Assembly (NCBI GenBank): GCA_049890195.1
Contig: JBMHBY010000001.1
Coordinates: forward strand, 51,092 to 115,091
Reading direction: 5' to 3'
Length of the DNA: 64,000 bases
Origin: JAYQKL01 sp049890195
GTDB lineage: Bacteria; Pseudomonadota; Alphaproteobacteria; RS24
Shown: one piece after another, positions 8,875 through 18,109 of the stretch
Position numbering within the stretch: the stretch's first letter is position 1
How the letters are laid out: every line of letters starts with the position of its first letter
Program-made: the position numbers and the translations under genes
Notes under the pieces: model-generated
What the model saw: only the letters and a program-made list of their open reading frames with translations
Database searches by the model: none
What the model was told of the DNA's origin: nothing

Positions 8875-9948
8875 ATGATTTCTCTTTTTTTTCACTTCAG
8901 GCGCGGCCTGGTGTCAGCAACAACGGCCTTACTGGTGATTTTCATGACTTCATCCGCACCCTCCCACGCACAGACCAGAGCCTTCACAGTGGAGTCACCT
9001 GCGGCCCCTGCCTGGTCCGAGCAGGCCCGTCCCTTGATGCCCGACGGTGCGTTGCATCTGTTGACATTGCAGGACGGCGTCACGGTGAGGGTCGGGGTTT
9101 TCCGGCCGGCCGCAGCGCCCAAGGCGACTTTGGTGTTGATGACGGGCTATTCGGAATTTATTGAGAAATATTTTGACACCATTGGGGACTTTGTTGACAG
9201 AGGCTATGTGGTCATCCTCCCTGAATGGCGCGGACACGGTAAGTCCGGTGGTCGGTTGGCCGCCGCGCCGATGCGGCTGCATGTCACGGATTTTGACCAG
9301 TACCGGGATGATTTGCATTATGTCATGCAGTGGCTCGGCACGCTGGACGTGCCGCAGCCGGTCTATGGACTGGCGCACAGCATGGGTGGTCAGATTGCAC
9401 TCAGGGCGACGCACCGTCGGCCGAACCTGTTCAGGGCGCTGGCTTTGTCGGCGCCGATGATGGATGTGCATGTGGACAGCTTCAATATGGCGCTTTTGAA
9501 AACCGTGGCACATATTTATATCGCTTTGGGGCAAGGTGCCGCCGCAGTGCCGGGGGATAAAAAAAGCCGCGCCGGAAACACCCGTGACATCAATGAAGTG
9601 ACCAACAACCACACGCGCTTCAACCTCAATGAGGACATGCTTCAGGCGGACTTTGACATGAATGTCGAGGGCCGGAGTCTGGAGTGGACCTTGCGGGCGG
9701 TTCAGGCCATGCAGGAGACCCGGCGGCCGGATTTTTTGCAAGACATCACCCTGCCGGTGTTTGTCGGTGTTGCGGATGATGATCTGCTCGTGAGCTCGCA
9801 GGCGACACTTGACGCGGTTGCGCATTTGGGTCTGGGGACGGCGGAAGTCTATGCGCCCGCCAGGCATGAATTGTTGATGGAGTTGCCCGAGATCAGGAGC
9901 CGCTTCATCTCAGATGTTGATGCCTATTTCGACACATACAGGGACTAA
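8875..9948 (+). CDS. Secreted alpha/beta hydrolase, lysophospholipase-like
   Basis: 357 residues from the ATG at 8875, chosen because GAAGGTGAG lies six bases before it and because it then begins with a signal peptide (MISLFFHFRR, hydrophobic core, cleavage likely after Ala32 in SHA). The mature part is a serine hydrolase of the monoacylglycerol lipase/lysophospholipase group: EWRGHGKSGG at about 117-126 and nucleophile Ser169 in AHSMGG, with a late Asp (VGVADDD) and His (ARHELLME) as likely triad members. The family cleaves lipid esters; the signal suggests a periplasmic or secreted site. Its stop is one base from the convergent HisN-like gene. Confidence 0.87.
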   Translation: MISLFFHFRRGLVSATTALLVIFMTSSAPSHAQTRAFTVESPAAPAWSEQARPLMPDGALHLLTLQDGVTVRVGVFRPAAAPKATLVLMTGYSEFIEKYFDTIGDFVDRGYVVILPEWRGHGKSGGRLAAAPMRLHVTDFDQYRDDLHYVMQWLGTLDVPQPVYGLAHSMGGQIALRATHRRPNLFRALALSAPMMDVHVDSFNMALLKTVAHIYIALGQGAAAVPGDKKSRAGNTRDINEVTNNHTRFNLNEDMLQADFDMNVEGRSLEWTLRAVQAMQETRRPDFLQDITLPVFVGVADDDLLVSSQATLDAVAHLGLGTAEVYAPARHELLMELPEIRSRFISDVDAYFDTYRD

Positions 9949-9949
9949 A

Positions 9950-10744
9950 TCACGCTGCTGCAGCGCCGAACAGCTCCAGCAATTCAGCATGAAGACCGGC
10001 ACTGCCGCAGGCCAGCACCTGACCGCCTGAGGCTGCCGACCCGCCTTGCCAGTCCGTAATTTTGCCGCCAGCGCCTTCGATGATCGGGATCAACGCTTGA
10101 ATGTCATAAGCCTGCAAACCTTGCTCAATTACGGCATCGAGCTGTCCGCAGGCGAGCATGGCGTAATTGTAACAATCGCCGCCATAGCGCATCAGCTTGG
10201 CGGTCTCAAGCACCCTGTTCATCTGTATTTCGCCGGGCGCATTGACGAAAAATCGCGGATCTGTGGTCGCAATCACCGCATCCGCCAGTCCGGAACAGTC
10301 CCGTGTCGCGGTTTCAAGATGATGCCCGTCTTTCCAGAAATGTGTCGGCTGCCCTTCGGCGCCGGTCATCCGCTCGCCGGTAAAGGGCTGGTCAAACACC
10401 CCCAGCACCGGCGTGCCGTCATGATTGAGGCTGATCAATGTCCCCCAAATCGGCAGGCCGGTGATGAAGGCGCGGGTTCCGTCAATCGGGTCAAGAACCC
10501 ATTGCCAGGAGCCGGCCTGTTTTGCGCCGAACTCCTCGCCCAGGATGCTGTGGTCGGGATAGACGTCTTCAATCAACCTCCGCATCGCCTTTTCCGCCCT
10601 GCGGTCGGCCAGCGTCACCGGGTCAAAGCCGGCATCCAGCTTGTTGTCCACCTGTGTGGCCGTCCTGAACAGGGGCAGGGACTCGGCCGCCGCCGCGTCA
10701 GCGAGCCTGTTGGCAAATTGCATCAATGTGGCCAAATCTTCCAT
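9950..10744 (-). CDS. hisN: Inositol-monophosphatase family, histidinol-phosphatase-like
   Basis: 264-residue Mg2+-dependent phosphatase. It has the metal-binding motifs in order: GEEFG about residue 67, DPIDGTRAFITG about residue 86 and YDIQALIPIIEGAGG near residue 220. The WGTLISL segment after the second motif and overall similarity fit the HisN branch, which dephosphorylates histidinol phosphate, better than inositol or PAP phosphatases, but the branches are hard to separate by eye. AAGGTG precedes the ATG. It follows the nitroreductase by 38 bp on the same strand and may be co-transcribed. Confidence 0.85.
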   Translation of the reverse strand: MEDLATLMQFANRLADAAAAESLPLFRTATQVDNKLDAGFDPVTLADRRAEKAMRRLIEDVYPDHSILGEEFGAKQAGSWQWVLDPIDGTRAFITGLPIWGTLISLNHDGTPVLGVFDQPFTGERMTGAEGQPTHFWKDGHHLETATRDCSGLADAVIATTDPRFFVNAPGEIQMNRVLETAKLMRYGGDCYNYAMLACGQLDAVIEQGLQAYDIQALIPIIEGAGGKITDWQGGSAASGGQVLACGSAGLHAELLELFGAAAA

Positions 10745-10782
10745 GCCGGCACCTTACCCTGATTTGAGAATGGGATTGCCCA

Positions 10783-11463
10783 TTATTTCAAAAATTTTGC
10801 AAAACCGTCCACCGGTTCACGTTCGGTTTCCAATGAGTTGACGGGCGCATCAGGATCCGGATAGCCGAGCGCCAGCCCCATCCAGAGCATTTGTGTTTCG
10901 GGCATGTCAATGGTTTTCGCCACAATTTCATGATGCACGGCCCAGGCCTCCTGCATACAGGTCGCCAACCCCGCCTCAATCGCCAGCAGGCTGAGGGTTT
11001 GGGCAAACATACCGAAATGCGCCCATTGATTGCGGTCCAAAACCCGGTCAATGCAGAAGAATATGCCGACAGGAGCATCAAAGAAATTAAAATTCCGGCC
11101 CATGGCGGCCATGCGCCCCTGTTTGTCGTCACGGGCGATCCCCATCAGCTCATACATGTCCGCACCGACCTTGCGGCTGCGGGCTTTGTAGATGTCCGGC
11201 ATCGGGTCGGGATAGACATTATATTCAGGCATGGCGGTCATCGGCGTTTCCTTGATGGTTTCCATCATCTGCTGTTTGAAGGCGGCCAACTTGTCGCCCA
11301 TCAGAACATAAATGTGCCAGGGTTGCAGGTTGCCGCCGGATGGTGCGCGGGCAGATTGCTCCAGCAGACCCCGCACCGTCTCCTCCGGCACTTGTTTGTC
11401 CAGAAAAACCCGGATGGATTTGCGTTGGTTCACGGCCTCTGAAACGCTTATGCGGTCTGACAT
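10783..11463 (-). CDS. Nitroreductase family protein
   Basis: 226-residue FMN-dependent NAD(P)H oxidoreductase. The N-terminal RKSIRVFLDKQVP and ARAPSGGNLQPWHIYV segments bind FMN phosphate in this family. The start at 11463 (MSDRISVSEAV) has a strong GGGGGAGAG site; the longer open frame to 11565 adds a tail absent from the family. The physiological substrate is unknown; members reduce nitroaromatics, quinones or enones. Likely first gene of a two-gene unit with the HisN-like phosphatase. Confidence 0.92.
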   Translation of the reverse strand: MSDRISVSEAVNQRKSIRVFLDKQVPEETVRGLLEQSARAPSGGNLQPWHIYVLMGDKLAAFKQQMMETIKETPMTAMPEYNVYPDPMPDIYKARSRKVGADMYELMGIARDDKQGRMAAMGRNFNFFDAPVGIFFCIDRVLDRNQWAHFGMFAQTLSLLAIEAGLATCMQEAWAVHHEIVAKTIDMPETQMLWMGLALGYPDPDAPVNSLETEREPVDGFAKFLK

Positions 11464-11624
11464 GTGGACTCTCCCCCGATGAAATTGCCTCAGCCTAACG
11501 TGATTTTTTGGTGCCGCACAGCCGAAAAGCTGGCGTTTGGTAAAACCCGCAGGCCAATCAGGCATGTGACGATTTTACAACATTTTGAAGTAAATATTGT
11601 GCAAGCCTTGAAATCAGGACTTTT

Positions 11625-11655
11625 TTGATACGTTCTCCCACGCGGCTCATATAAG
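11625..11655 (+). promoter_or_regulatory. Candidate promoter of the TonB receptor gene
   Basis: TTGATA at 11625-11630 and the overlapping CATATA/TATAAG at 11648-11655 give a sigma-70-like pair with 17-19 bp spacing, about 30 bp before the ATG. The preceding 60 bases are AT-rich. No Fur-like box was recognised. Confidence 0.4.
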
Positions 11656-11684
11656 TTTAGGGGGTCGAATCCATGGAGGGAAGA

Positions 11685-14093
11685 ATGACAAAATTCAGCA
11701 AAATCCTGCTGGGCGGCTCAGTTTTGAGTCTTCTGGCATTTCCGGCTGCAGCGCAGTTGGATGAAATCATCGTGACGGCACAGTCCCGCCAACAGTCTTT
11801 GCAGGATGTTCCTGTGTCTGTTGTTGCGGTCACCGGGGACATGATGATTGAAAACAGCATCGGGAAACTTGAGGACCTTCAGGACAGCATCCCGAACTTC
11901 ACACTCAATGAAACCGGGATTTCCACGAACTACTACATTCGTGGCATCGGCTCCGGCATCAACCAGGCTTTCGAACAATCCGTCGGCACTTATATTGACG
12001 GTGTTTATTACAGCCGTGCCCAGTCTGCACGCTCTCCGTTTCTGGATATTGAGCGCGTAGAGGTGCTGCGTGGCCCACAGACGATTCTGTTCGGCAAGAA
12101 CTCCATCGGGGGTGCTCTGAACATCACAACAGCCAAGCCGACCGAGGAGTTGGAGGGCTATTTCCAGGTGTCCCAGGAGATCGAGGATGAAGAGACCATC
12201 GTGGAAGGCGCTGTGTCCGGGCCGATCTCCGACCGTGCCCGTGTCCGCCTGTCAGCCCGTTATCGGGACACGGAGGGCTTTTACACCAACGCCACACTCA
12301 ATCGCGACGAGCCGCAGCGTGAAGACCTGACGGTCCGGGCGCAGTTCGAGGTTGATCTTGCCGACAACCTGACCGCCAATCTGAAGATTGAGCAGTCCGA
12401 TTTTGACGTCGATGGCCGGAACATGGAAATCCAGGGGGAATTGCCCGCTGTTGCCGGACCATTCACCGGTTTGACTTATGCCCAGATTCTCGTCGGCGCC
12501 TTTGGCGCTGACGCCAGTGTCGCCAACAACATCAAGGACGGCATCAGAAGCTCCAACGGCGATTACAGCTACAATGAAACCGAAACCATTTCCCTGACCC
12601 TGAACTGGGATCTTGACGGTTATGAGTTCAAGTCCATCACGGCGTCCACAGAGCTGGATTATGATGAGTTGTGCGACTGTGATTTCACCGGAGCGGTGGT
12701 GTTTGACGCCGGGCTGCAGGAAACCTATGAGCAGATCAGTCAGGAATTCCGCCTGACCTCACCGGCCAATGAAACCTTCGACTATATTGTCGGCGCCTAT
12801 TATCAGGACTCCGACCACAACTACAACGACCAGATCAATGTCGCCGCCAACTCACTTCTGGTGCCGGCTGTCAACGGCAGGAGCCCGGGTGCCGGTACGC
12901 TGATTTCAGGAACCCGCGCTGCACGCACCGCGATTGTGGACTCTGAGGTCATGTCTGTGTTCGGTCAGTTCAATTACCAATTGAACCAGGACTGGAAGGT
13001 CCAGGTCGGCACACGCTTCACCCGCGAGAAGAAGTCCGGATCGCGGGTCATGAACATCCAGGCTGTTGACGGGAGCGCGCTGCCCGCCGCTCAGGCTGGC
13101 GCGCCCTTGGTGTTTGCCAACCTGTTTGGCATCACCTCCGCCAACCTGACAGGGCTGGCCGCGTTAAATGTACCGGGCGCAGCAGCGCTGCAATCCTCTT
13201 TGGGTGTCATTCCGGTCGCGGGGTCGTTCACCGAAGACCAGTTCTCACCGGACATCAAGTTCCAGTATGAACCAAATGATGATGCGCTGTATTACTTCAG
13301 CTTCGTGCAGGGCGCCAAGGCCGGCGGTTTCGACTTCCGGGCCAACAACAAGGCGCAATATGCCACACTGAAGGACAGCTTCCGCTTTGAAGAGGAAGAG
13401 GCGGACTCATATGAGTTGGGCGGTAAATTCCGGCTGGATGACGGCAATGCCGAACTGAACATCACAGCCTACTACACCGAATTCTCCGACCTTCAGGTGT
13501 CAATCTTTGACGGTGTGCTGGGCTTTAATGTGGGTAATGCCGCAGAAGCCGAGTCCACCGGTATCGAAATTGACGGTCGTTGGGCCGTATCCGAAAACCT
13601 GACGCTGACCGGTGCGCTGGCGCTGACGGATTTCGAATTCACGGATTACAAGAACGGTCAGTGTAACTTCGGTCAAACACCGGACTCGACCACCCCGCAG
13701 GGCGTCGGTCTGTGTGATTATACCGGCAACACCCAGCCGCAATTGTCAGATGTCTCCGGTTTCATCGGTGCGTCCTACGACATGACCGTGATGGGCGACT
13801 ACAATCTGAACATCAACGGCTCCATGTCGTTTGCCAGCGAGTATTTCGCCTCATCCACCTATGATCCGGCGTTGATCCAGGATGATCATGAGAAGTTCAA
13901 CCTGCGTCTTGGTCTGACCCCGGCCTCTGAGCGTTGGGAGATTGCCCTGCTCGGCAAGAACCTGACGGACGAGGAAGTGCTGTCCTTTGGTGGGGATACA
14001 CCTTTGTCCGGTTCCACATTTGGCGTAAAATCAAATTACGCCTTTTATGGTCAGGGACGGACCATCACACTTCAGGCCGGCCTGAAGTTCTGA
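11685..14093 (+). CDS. TonB-dependent outer-membrane receptor
   Basis: 802 residues from the ATG at 11685, picked over an upstream ATG (11673) because GGAGGGAA stands directly before it. Signal peptide MTKFSKILLGGSVLSLLAFPAAA, then DEIIVTAQ, which resembles a TonB box. The plug domain carries YIRGIGSG, TYIDGVYYSR and ERVEVLRGPQTILFGKN-type segments, then a 22-strand barrel ending in GLKF, with the terminal Phe needed for outer-membrane assembly. It imports a large or scarce substrate using the proton motive force. This subgroup is common in sphingomonad-like bacteria, and the ligand is not predictable. No TonB, siderophore or glycan genes lie nearby. Confidence 0.95.
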   Translation: MTKFSKILLGGSVLSLLAFPAAAQLDEIIVTAQSRQQSLQDVPVSVVAVTGDMMIENSIGKLEDLQDSIPNFTLNETGISTNYYIRGIGSGINQAFEQSVGTYIDGVYYSRAQSARSPFLDIERVEVLRGPQTILFGKNSIGGALNITTAKPTEELEGYFQVSQEIEDEETIVEGAVSGPISDRARVRLSARYRDTEGFYTNATLNRDEPQREDLTVRAQFEVDLADNLTANLKIEQSDFDVDGRNMEIQGELPAVAGPFTGLTYAQILVGAFGADASVANNIKDGIRSSNGDYSYNETETISLTLNWDLDGYEFKSITASTELDYDELCDCDFTGAVVFDAGLQETYEQISQEFRLTSPANETFDYIVGAYYQDSDHNYNDQINVAANSLLVPAVNGRSPGAGTLISGTRAARTAIVDSEVMSVFGQFNYQLNQDWKVQVGTRFTREKKSGSRVMNIQAVDGSALPAAQAGAPLVFANLFGITSANLTGLAALNVPGAAALQSSLGVIPVAGSFTEDQFSPDIKFQYEPNDDALYYFSFVQGAKAGGFDFRANNKAQYATLKDSFRFEEEEADSYELGGKFRLDDGNAELNITAYYTEFSDLQVSIFDGVLGFNVGNAAEAESTGIEIDGRWAVSENLTLTGALALTDFEFTDYKNGQCNFGQTPDSTTPQGVGLCDYTGNTQPQLSDVSGFIGASYDMTVMGDYNLNINGSMSFASEYFASSTYDPALIQDDHEKFNLRLGLTPASERWEIALLGKNLTDEEVLSFGGDTPLSGSTFGVKSNYAFYGQGRTITLQAGLKF

Positions 14094-14116
14094 TCGGTTA
14101 AAACCGAATAATGAGA

Positions 14117-14142
14117 AAGCGGGCTTCGGCCCGCTTTTTTAT
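14117..14142 (+). terminator. Rho-independent terminator after TonB receptor
   Basis: AAAGCGGGC (14117-14125), TTCG tetraloop, GCCCGCTTT (14130-14138) then more T residues to 14141. This is a classic stable hairpin with a U tract, 23 bp after the receptor stop and before the convergent amidohydrolase stop. Confidence 0.93.
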
Positions 14143-14158
14143 TGCTAAAAAGATGTGG

Positions 14159-15073
14159 TTATTCCGCCGCCCGTGGCAAACCGGCCATGGCGGATTTGAG
14201 GTGTCGGACCATTTCCGTCAAGTCCTCCTGCAGGCGGGCGAAGCCCTCATGGCACAGATAGGTTTCCTCATCCATGTACAAACTCCGCGACAGTTCAATC
14301 TGCAGGCTTTCGACATGCGGCACCTGCCGGCCGGCCAGCCCGTAACTCTGGGTGATGTAGCCGCCGGCATAGGGGGTGTTGCGTGTGACTTTATAGCCGG
14401 CCGCTTTCAGGAACGCCTCGACCGTCAAGGTCAATTCAGACCGGCAGGAAGTGCCGAAGCGGTCGCCGATCACAATGTCGGGCAGGGCGGATTTGCCCCC
14501 GCGCCGTGCCGCCCATTTGTTCAGTGCGCCGGACGGCATGGAATGGATGTCCAGCAGGTAAGCTTGGCCATGGTGCATGACTGCCTGTTTCAACAGCGAT
14601 GTCAGGCTTTCATGAAAAGGCAGGTGGATTTCCCGGATCCGCCGTTCCGCTTCCGCGAGCGTCAATGGTTCCCGGTAAATCGGCATCCGGTCTGCAACAA
14701 TGCGGGCAATTGTCCCCAGCCCGGATTTGACCCGTGGGCCGTCGGTTTCAGCATAATCCGGCAGCGGGTCGTCAAACATGTCCGGATCCAGCTCATAGGG
14801 GCCACGATTGAGGTCAAGATAGGCGCGTGGATAGATTGCCGCCAGCACCGCCGCCCCATATTGCGGGGCCTGTTCCAGCAGACGGTCAACATGGGCATCC
14901 TCCGACCGGCGCAGATCATGGGCGCTCAGGCGTGAGGCCGCGATGAAATCCGCCGGGTAAAGGTGTCCGCTGTGCGGGGAGGTCAGAACCCACTGAGGGA
15001 TGGTCGGCTGGTCGCGCTCGTCGCGGCGCACACTCAGGCGAAAGGGTTTTTTATGTTGCGGCGGGTGTTGCAC
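14159..15073 (-). CDS. N-formylglutamate amidohydrolase family protein
   Basis: 304-residue metal-dependent deformylase/amidohydrolase of the HutG2/FGase family, which releases formate from N-formyl-L-glutamate at the end of one histidine breakdown route. Visible family motifs: SPHSGHLYP near residue 32, RRSEDAHVDRL near 55, YPRAYLDLNRGPYELDP near 81, and LLDIHSMPSG near 172. No other hut gene is present here, so its role may be in formyl amino acid salvage. It is convergent with the TonB receptor. Confidence 0.88.
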   Translation of the reverse strand: MQHPPQHKKPFRLSVRRDERDQPTIPQWVLTSPHSGHLYPADFIAASRLSAHDLRRSEDAHVDRLLEQAPQYGAAVLAAIYPRAYLDLNRGPYELDPDMFDDPLPDYAETDGPRVKSGLGTIARIVADRMPIYREPLTLAEAERRIREIHLPFHESLTSLLKQAVMHHGQAYLLDIHSMPSGALNKWAARRGGKSALPDIVIGDRFGTSCRSELTLTVEAFLKAAGYKVTRNTPYAGGYITQSYGLAGRQVPHVESLQIELSRSLYMDEETYLCHEGFARLQEDLTEMVRHLKSAMAGLPRAAE

Positions 15074-15131
15074 GTCATGACCTCTTTGATCCTATTGTGC
15101 CCTCCCGGAGAAAAAATGTAAATTGGTCGCT

Positions 15132-16604
15132 TCATCCGGTCTTGAATTCCGACCAGACCGGCGCGGCCATGCTTTGTGTGAATTGGTCATAGCTCCACGG
15201 CCAGGTCATGGGCACGCCGTATCGGTCCAGGTACCAGCTGGTGCAGCCCGAGGCGAAGACGGTTCTGCGGGCCGCTTCAATGCGCCGCTTTTCATAATCC
15301 TCAAAGGCATCGAGGCGTGGTTCCACCGTCTGCACACGCCCGTCTCGCAGCGGGTCCAGAAGCTGGTCAATATAACCCCATTGTTTTTCGGCAATGTCGA
15401 TCAGGGAAAAGTTGCCGACCGGTCCGGTCGGGCCGTTCAGCATAAAGAAATTCGGGAAGCCCGGCAGGCTGATGGCGTAATGGGCCGAGGCGCGTTCAGA
15501 CCAGAGTGTGTCCAGCGCCAGACCGCCGCGCCCGGCCACATGAGTCGGTCTTATGAATTGGTCCGCCTTGAAGCCGGTGGCAAACACCACAACATCAAGC
15601 TCATGCAGCGTGCCGTCCGCCATCAGGACGCCTTCGGGGGCCAGGCCGGCAATCTGCCCCGTTTCCACCATGACCCCCGGGCGCTGCACACATTCATAGT
15701 AATTCCAGCTGTAAATGAGCCGTTTGCAGGCGGCCCGGTAATCAGGCCGCAGTTTTTCCCGCAAAACCGGATCGGAGATGCCGGCCTCAAGGTTGGCGCG
15801 GCAATACCCCTCTATCAGATCCATGTCCGGTCCGTCCGGGTCATTGATGGCCCGGTTGAAGCGGTGCACATTGGCCCAGTATTCGGGGTCGTCCCGAATG
15901 GCGTCAATCGCGCCAAGATCAGCCCTGAATTTCGCCTTGTCCGCATCTGAATAGGGAAACTGCATGACCGGCATGATCCATTGCGGTGAACGCTGGAAGT
16001 GAATGAGTTTGGCGGCGCGGTCGCTCAGCGCCGTCGTGATTTGGATGCCGGTTGAGCCGCTGCCGATGACCCCGACCGCTGTGCCGTCAAGAACGGCGTC
16101 ATCATCCCACCTCGCGCTATGGAAGGCTTTTCCGGCAAAACTGTCTAGCCCGTCAAAATCCGGCAGGTTCGGGTGATGCAAGACACCCGAGGCTGCGATG
16201 ACAACATCAACGCTGTCATGGGTGCCGTCGGCAAGGGTCAGTTGCCAAATGTTCGTCTCTTCATTGAACACACAGCCCGTCACCTCGCATCCGAAACGGA
16301 TATGTGGCATCACATCATGGTCTGTCGCGACTTTCTCAAAATAGGTTTTGATCTGTGCACCGGTGGCATAGAAGGCATCCCATTCAGCATAGGGGGCGAA
16401 ACTGTAGGTGTAGCAATGGGCAGGCACATCACAGGTCAGGCCGGGATAACGGTTTTCCCGCCAGGTGCCGCCGACGCTGTCGCCTTTTTCATAAATCGTG
16501 AAATCAGTCTCCCCGCGCAAACGGAGTTTGACCCCGGCCAGCAGTCCGGCCATGCCGGCCCCGATGACGGCGTAACGCAACGGTTTGGTTTGTGATGACT
16601 GCAT
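15132..16604 (-). CDS. Flavin monooxygenase, Baeyer-Villiger type
   Basis: 490 residues from the ATG at 16604, which follows GAGGG; an upstream GTG at 16622 lacks a site. First Rossmann fold GAGMAG at 15-20, then GGTWRENRYPGLTCD, which is characteristic of Baeyer-Villiger monooxygenases. The diagnostic fingerprint F-x-G-x3-H-x3-W is complete (Phe156, Gly158, His162, Trp166), followed by the NADPH-binding GVIGSGSTG. Such enzymes insert oxygen next to a ketone to form esters or lactones with FAD and NADPH. The substrate is unknown; the surrounding catabolic genes suggest degradation of cyclic or aliphatic ketones. Confidence 0.93.
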   Translation of the reverse strand: MQSSQTKPLRYAVIGAGMAGLLAGVKLRLRGETDFTIYEKGDSVGGTWRENRYPGLTCDVPAHCYTYSFAPYAEWDAFYATGAQIKTYFEKVATDHDVMPHIRFGCEVTGCVFNEETNIWQLTLADGTHDSVDVVIAASGVLHHPNLPDFDGLDSFAGKAFHSARWDDDAVLDGTAVGVIGSGSTGIQITTALSDRAAKLIHFQRSPQWIMPVMQFPYSDADKAKFRADLGAIDAIRDDPEYWANVHRFNRAINDPDGPDMDLIEGYCRANLEAGISDPVLREKLRPDYRAACKRLIYSWNYYECVQRPGVMVETGQIAGLAPEGVLMADGTLHELDVVVFATGFKADQFIRPTHVAGRGGLALDTLWSERASAHYAISLPGFPNFFMLNGPTGPVGNFSLIDIAEKQWGYIDQLLDPLRDGRVQTVEPRLDAFEDYEKRRIEAARRTVFASGCTSWYLDRYGVPMTWPWSYDQFTQSMAAPVWSEFKTG

Positions 16605-16706
16605 GCAACCCTCATTCAACACCCAACCTTACCCAAAGGCGGGGGAGAAGGAAACATGGGGCGAGAAAAAATCTTCATCCAGCCGGCGTCAATGGCTGAC
16701 TAATGG

Positions 16707-16735
16707 TTGACTTCAGACCGGTTTCTTTGCATAAC
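16707..16735 (+). promoter_or_regulatory. Promoter of tRNA-Val
   Basis: TTGACT (16707-16712), 17-bp spacer and CATAAC (16730-16735), ending 17 bp before the mature tRNA 5' end. Spacing and position fit a sigma-70 promoter for a stable RNA gene. Confidence 0.6.
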
Positions 16736-16752
16736 GAAGCCTCTGTGGTGAG

Positions 16753-16827
16753 GGGCGATTAGCTCAGCGGGAGAGCACTACCTTGACATGGTAGGGGTCA
16801 CTGGTTCAATCCCAGTATCGCCCACCA
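16753..16827 (+). tRNA. tRNA-Val (anticodon GAC)
   Basis: 75 nt including an encoded CCA (16825-16827). The acceptor arm GGGCGAT pairs with ATCGCCC (16817-16823), the D arm is GCTC/GAGC, the anticodon arm is CTACC-TTGACAT-GGTAG with GAC at 16785-16787, and the T arm is ACTGG-TTCAATC-CCAGT. All stems pair fully. It reads GTC/GTT valine codons. Confidence 0.97.
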
Positions 16828-17076
16828 CAGCTTCCAAAGAAAAGAGTTCCTAAGTCACTCAATTCATGCCGTAAAGTTGTCAGATAGATTTTATGGCTTG
16901 AAAGACTTCAACGCATTCTTTCGGAATCGTGTCGTAAGTTGGAAAAATATCTTTGTCTGATGAAACAGACAAAGATTTGCCATAGCCTAGTGTTGCATAA
17001 GTTCCCTGTTGACTATCAGCGCAATAATTTTACTGTTCAGCAGATGTTTTTTCGCATTAAGCCGAGAGAGTAATTT

Positions 17077-17715
17077 ATGCTGTATATGCTGGGAGCGGCG
17101 GCTAGTTTTTGCATTTGCCTGTCTGTGGCCATAAGCCCGCCCAAGGGGACACAGCGCTTCGGGCGCACGTTTTTCCTGTCTCTTTTATCTGGGGGGATTT
17201 TGGCCTCTTTGCCCATTCATCATTATATGTTTGAGAAAAAGCTCGAACAGGCGACCGAGCGTTTCACCAAATTTTATGGCGTGCGCGTGATATGCCAGTC
17301 GCGCTTCAGTAGCTTTTTTCACTGGAGCAAATTGGGCTTTGTTGAGATGGGCAGCGCTGAGATAAAACTGCGCCCCGATGTGTGTAGCGGACTGGCAAGC
17401 TATTTGCGCGACCCGGCAGCGGCCAATAAAGCCGCCATATCGGATTATGACAATAGCGTCATGCCCCTGCATGTGCTGACCCATGAGGCGATGCACGTCA
17501 TGGGCGTGTATGATGAGGTGGAAACCGATTGTAAGGCGTTTCAGCGCAATCACCGTATGGCTGAATTGCTCGGTGTTGAGACGGGTTTGGCGCGCCAGTC
17601 AGGGATTGTCATTCACCGTTTCCGCAGCCCGCGACATCCCTATTATTCGCCGCAATGCGAGCCTGGCTCGCCCATGGATGACGGGCTGGCCGACGCGGTT
17701 TGGGTGCGCGAGTAG
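17077..17715 (+). CDS. Membrane-anchored HExxH putative metallopeptidase
   Basis: 212 residues that I do not recognise as a named family. Two hydrophobic segments (about 1-20 and 32-48) anchor the N-terminus. The rest looks soluble and contains H136-E137-A-M-H140-x2-G143-x2-D146-E147-x3-D151-C152. HExxH plus a nearby acidic pair and DC is the layout of small zincin-type peptidase domains, in which the two His and a downstream acidic residue hold zinc. It sits alone 249 bp after the tRNA and may form a pair with the small membrane protein downstream. Peptidase activity is an inference from the motif only. Confidence 0.72.
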   Translation: MLYMLGAAASFCICLSVAISPPKGTQRFGRTFFLSLLSGGILASLPIHHYMFEKKLEQATERFTKFYGVRVICQSRFSSFFHWSKLGFVEMGSAEIKLRPDVCSGLASYLRDPAAANKAAISDYDNSVMPLHVLTHEAMHVMGVYDEVETDCKAFQRNHRMAELLGVETGLARQSGIVIHRFRSPRHPYYSPQCEPGSPMDDGLADAVWVRE

Positions 17716-17821
17716 ATGCTTGCCTGTAAGAGCGGCCTTCCCCTTTCAGCTTGCCAAGCAGCGCAGGATATATCTAGGATGGGGACATCGTGTTGTAAGT
17801 ATCAAGCCCTGACCAATTCAA

Positions 17822-18109
17822 ATGTTCCAAAATCTTCCAGAAAAACTGCTTAAACTGGCCGGCCTGCTTTTGCTGGCGCTCGGCCTTGGCGTGTTTCAAT
17901 ATTATTTCGTGCCGATTACCGTCAGCAAAGACAGCAGGGGGTTTTATGTAAACCCGACCTCTTTTCTGCACGGCTCGGAAAAAATTGAAAGTCTGGCCGA
18001 TGAATTTTGCGGGCAAAAAGGCCAGCGCGTTAACCGTTTTCGCAGTGGCTCAAAATCAATGGGTGGCAAATATCAGAGTGTTTACCGGTTTGATTGCGTC
18101 GCCCGTTAA
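17822..18109 (+). CDS. Small single-pass membrane protein, unknown
   Basis: 95 residues. A hydrophobic helix at about 10-30 (LLKLAGLLLLALGLGVFQYYF) is followed by a basic, serine-rich outside domain with two cysteines (in DEFCGQ and FDCVAR) that could form a disulfide. The opening ATG at 17822 has no strong ribosome site. It starts 106 bp after the HExxH gene on the same strand. No family recognised. It is kept because the hydrophobic-then-polar layout is protein-like, but confidence is modest. Confidence 0.55.
   Translation: MFQNLPEKLLKLAGLLLLALGLGVFQYYFVPITVSKDSRGFYVNPTSFLHGSEKIESLADEFCGQKGQRVNRFRSGSKSMGGKYQSVYRFDCVAR

Noticed and set aside
8995..9867. Open frame of 290 codons opposite the secreted hydrolase
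   Set aside because: The plus-strand gene has a signal peptide, ribosome site and AHSMGG motif; the antisense frame has no such signs.
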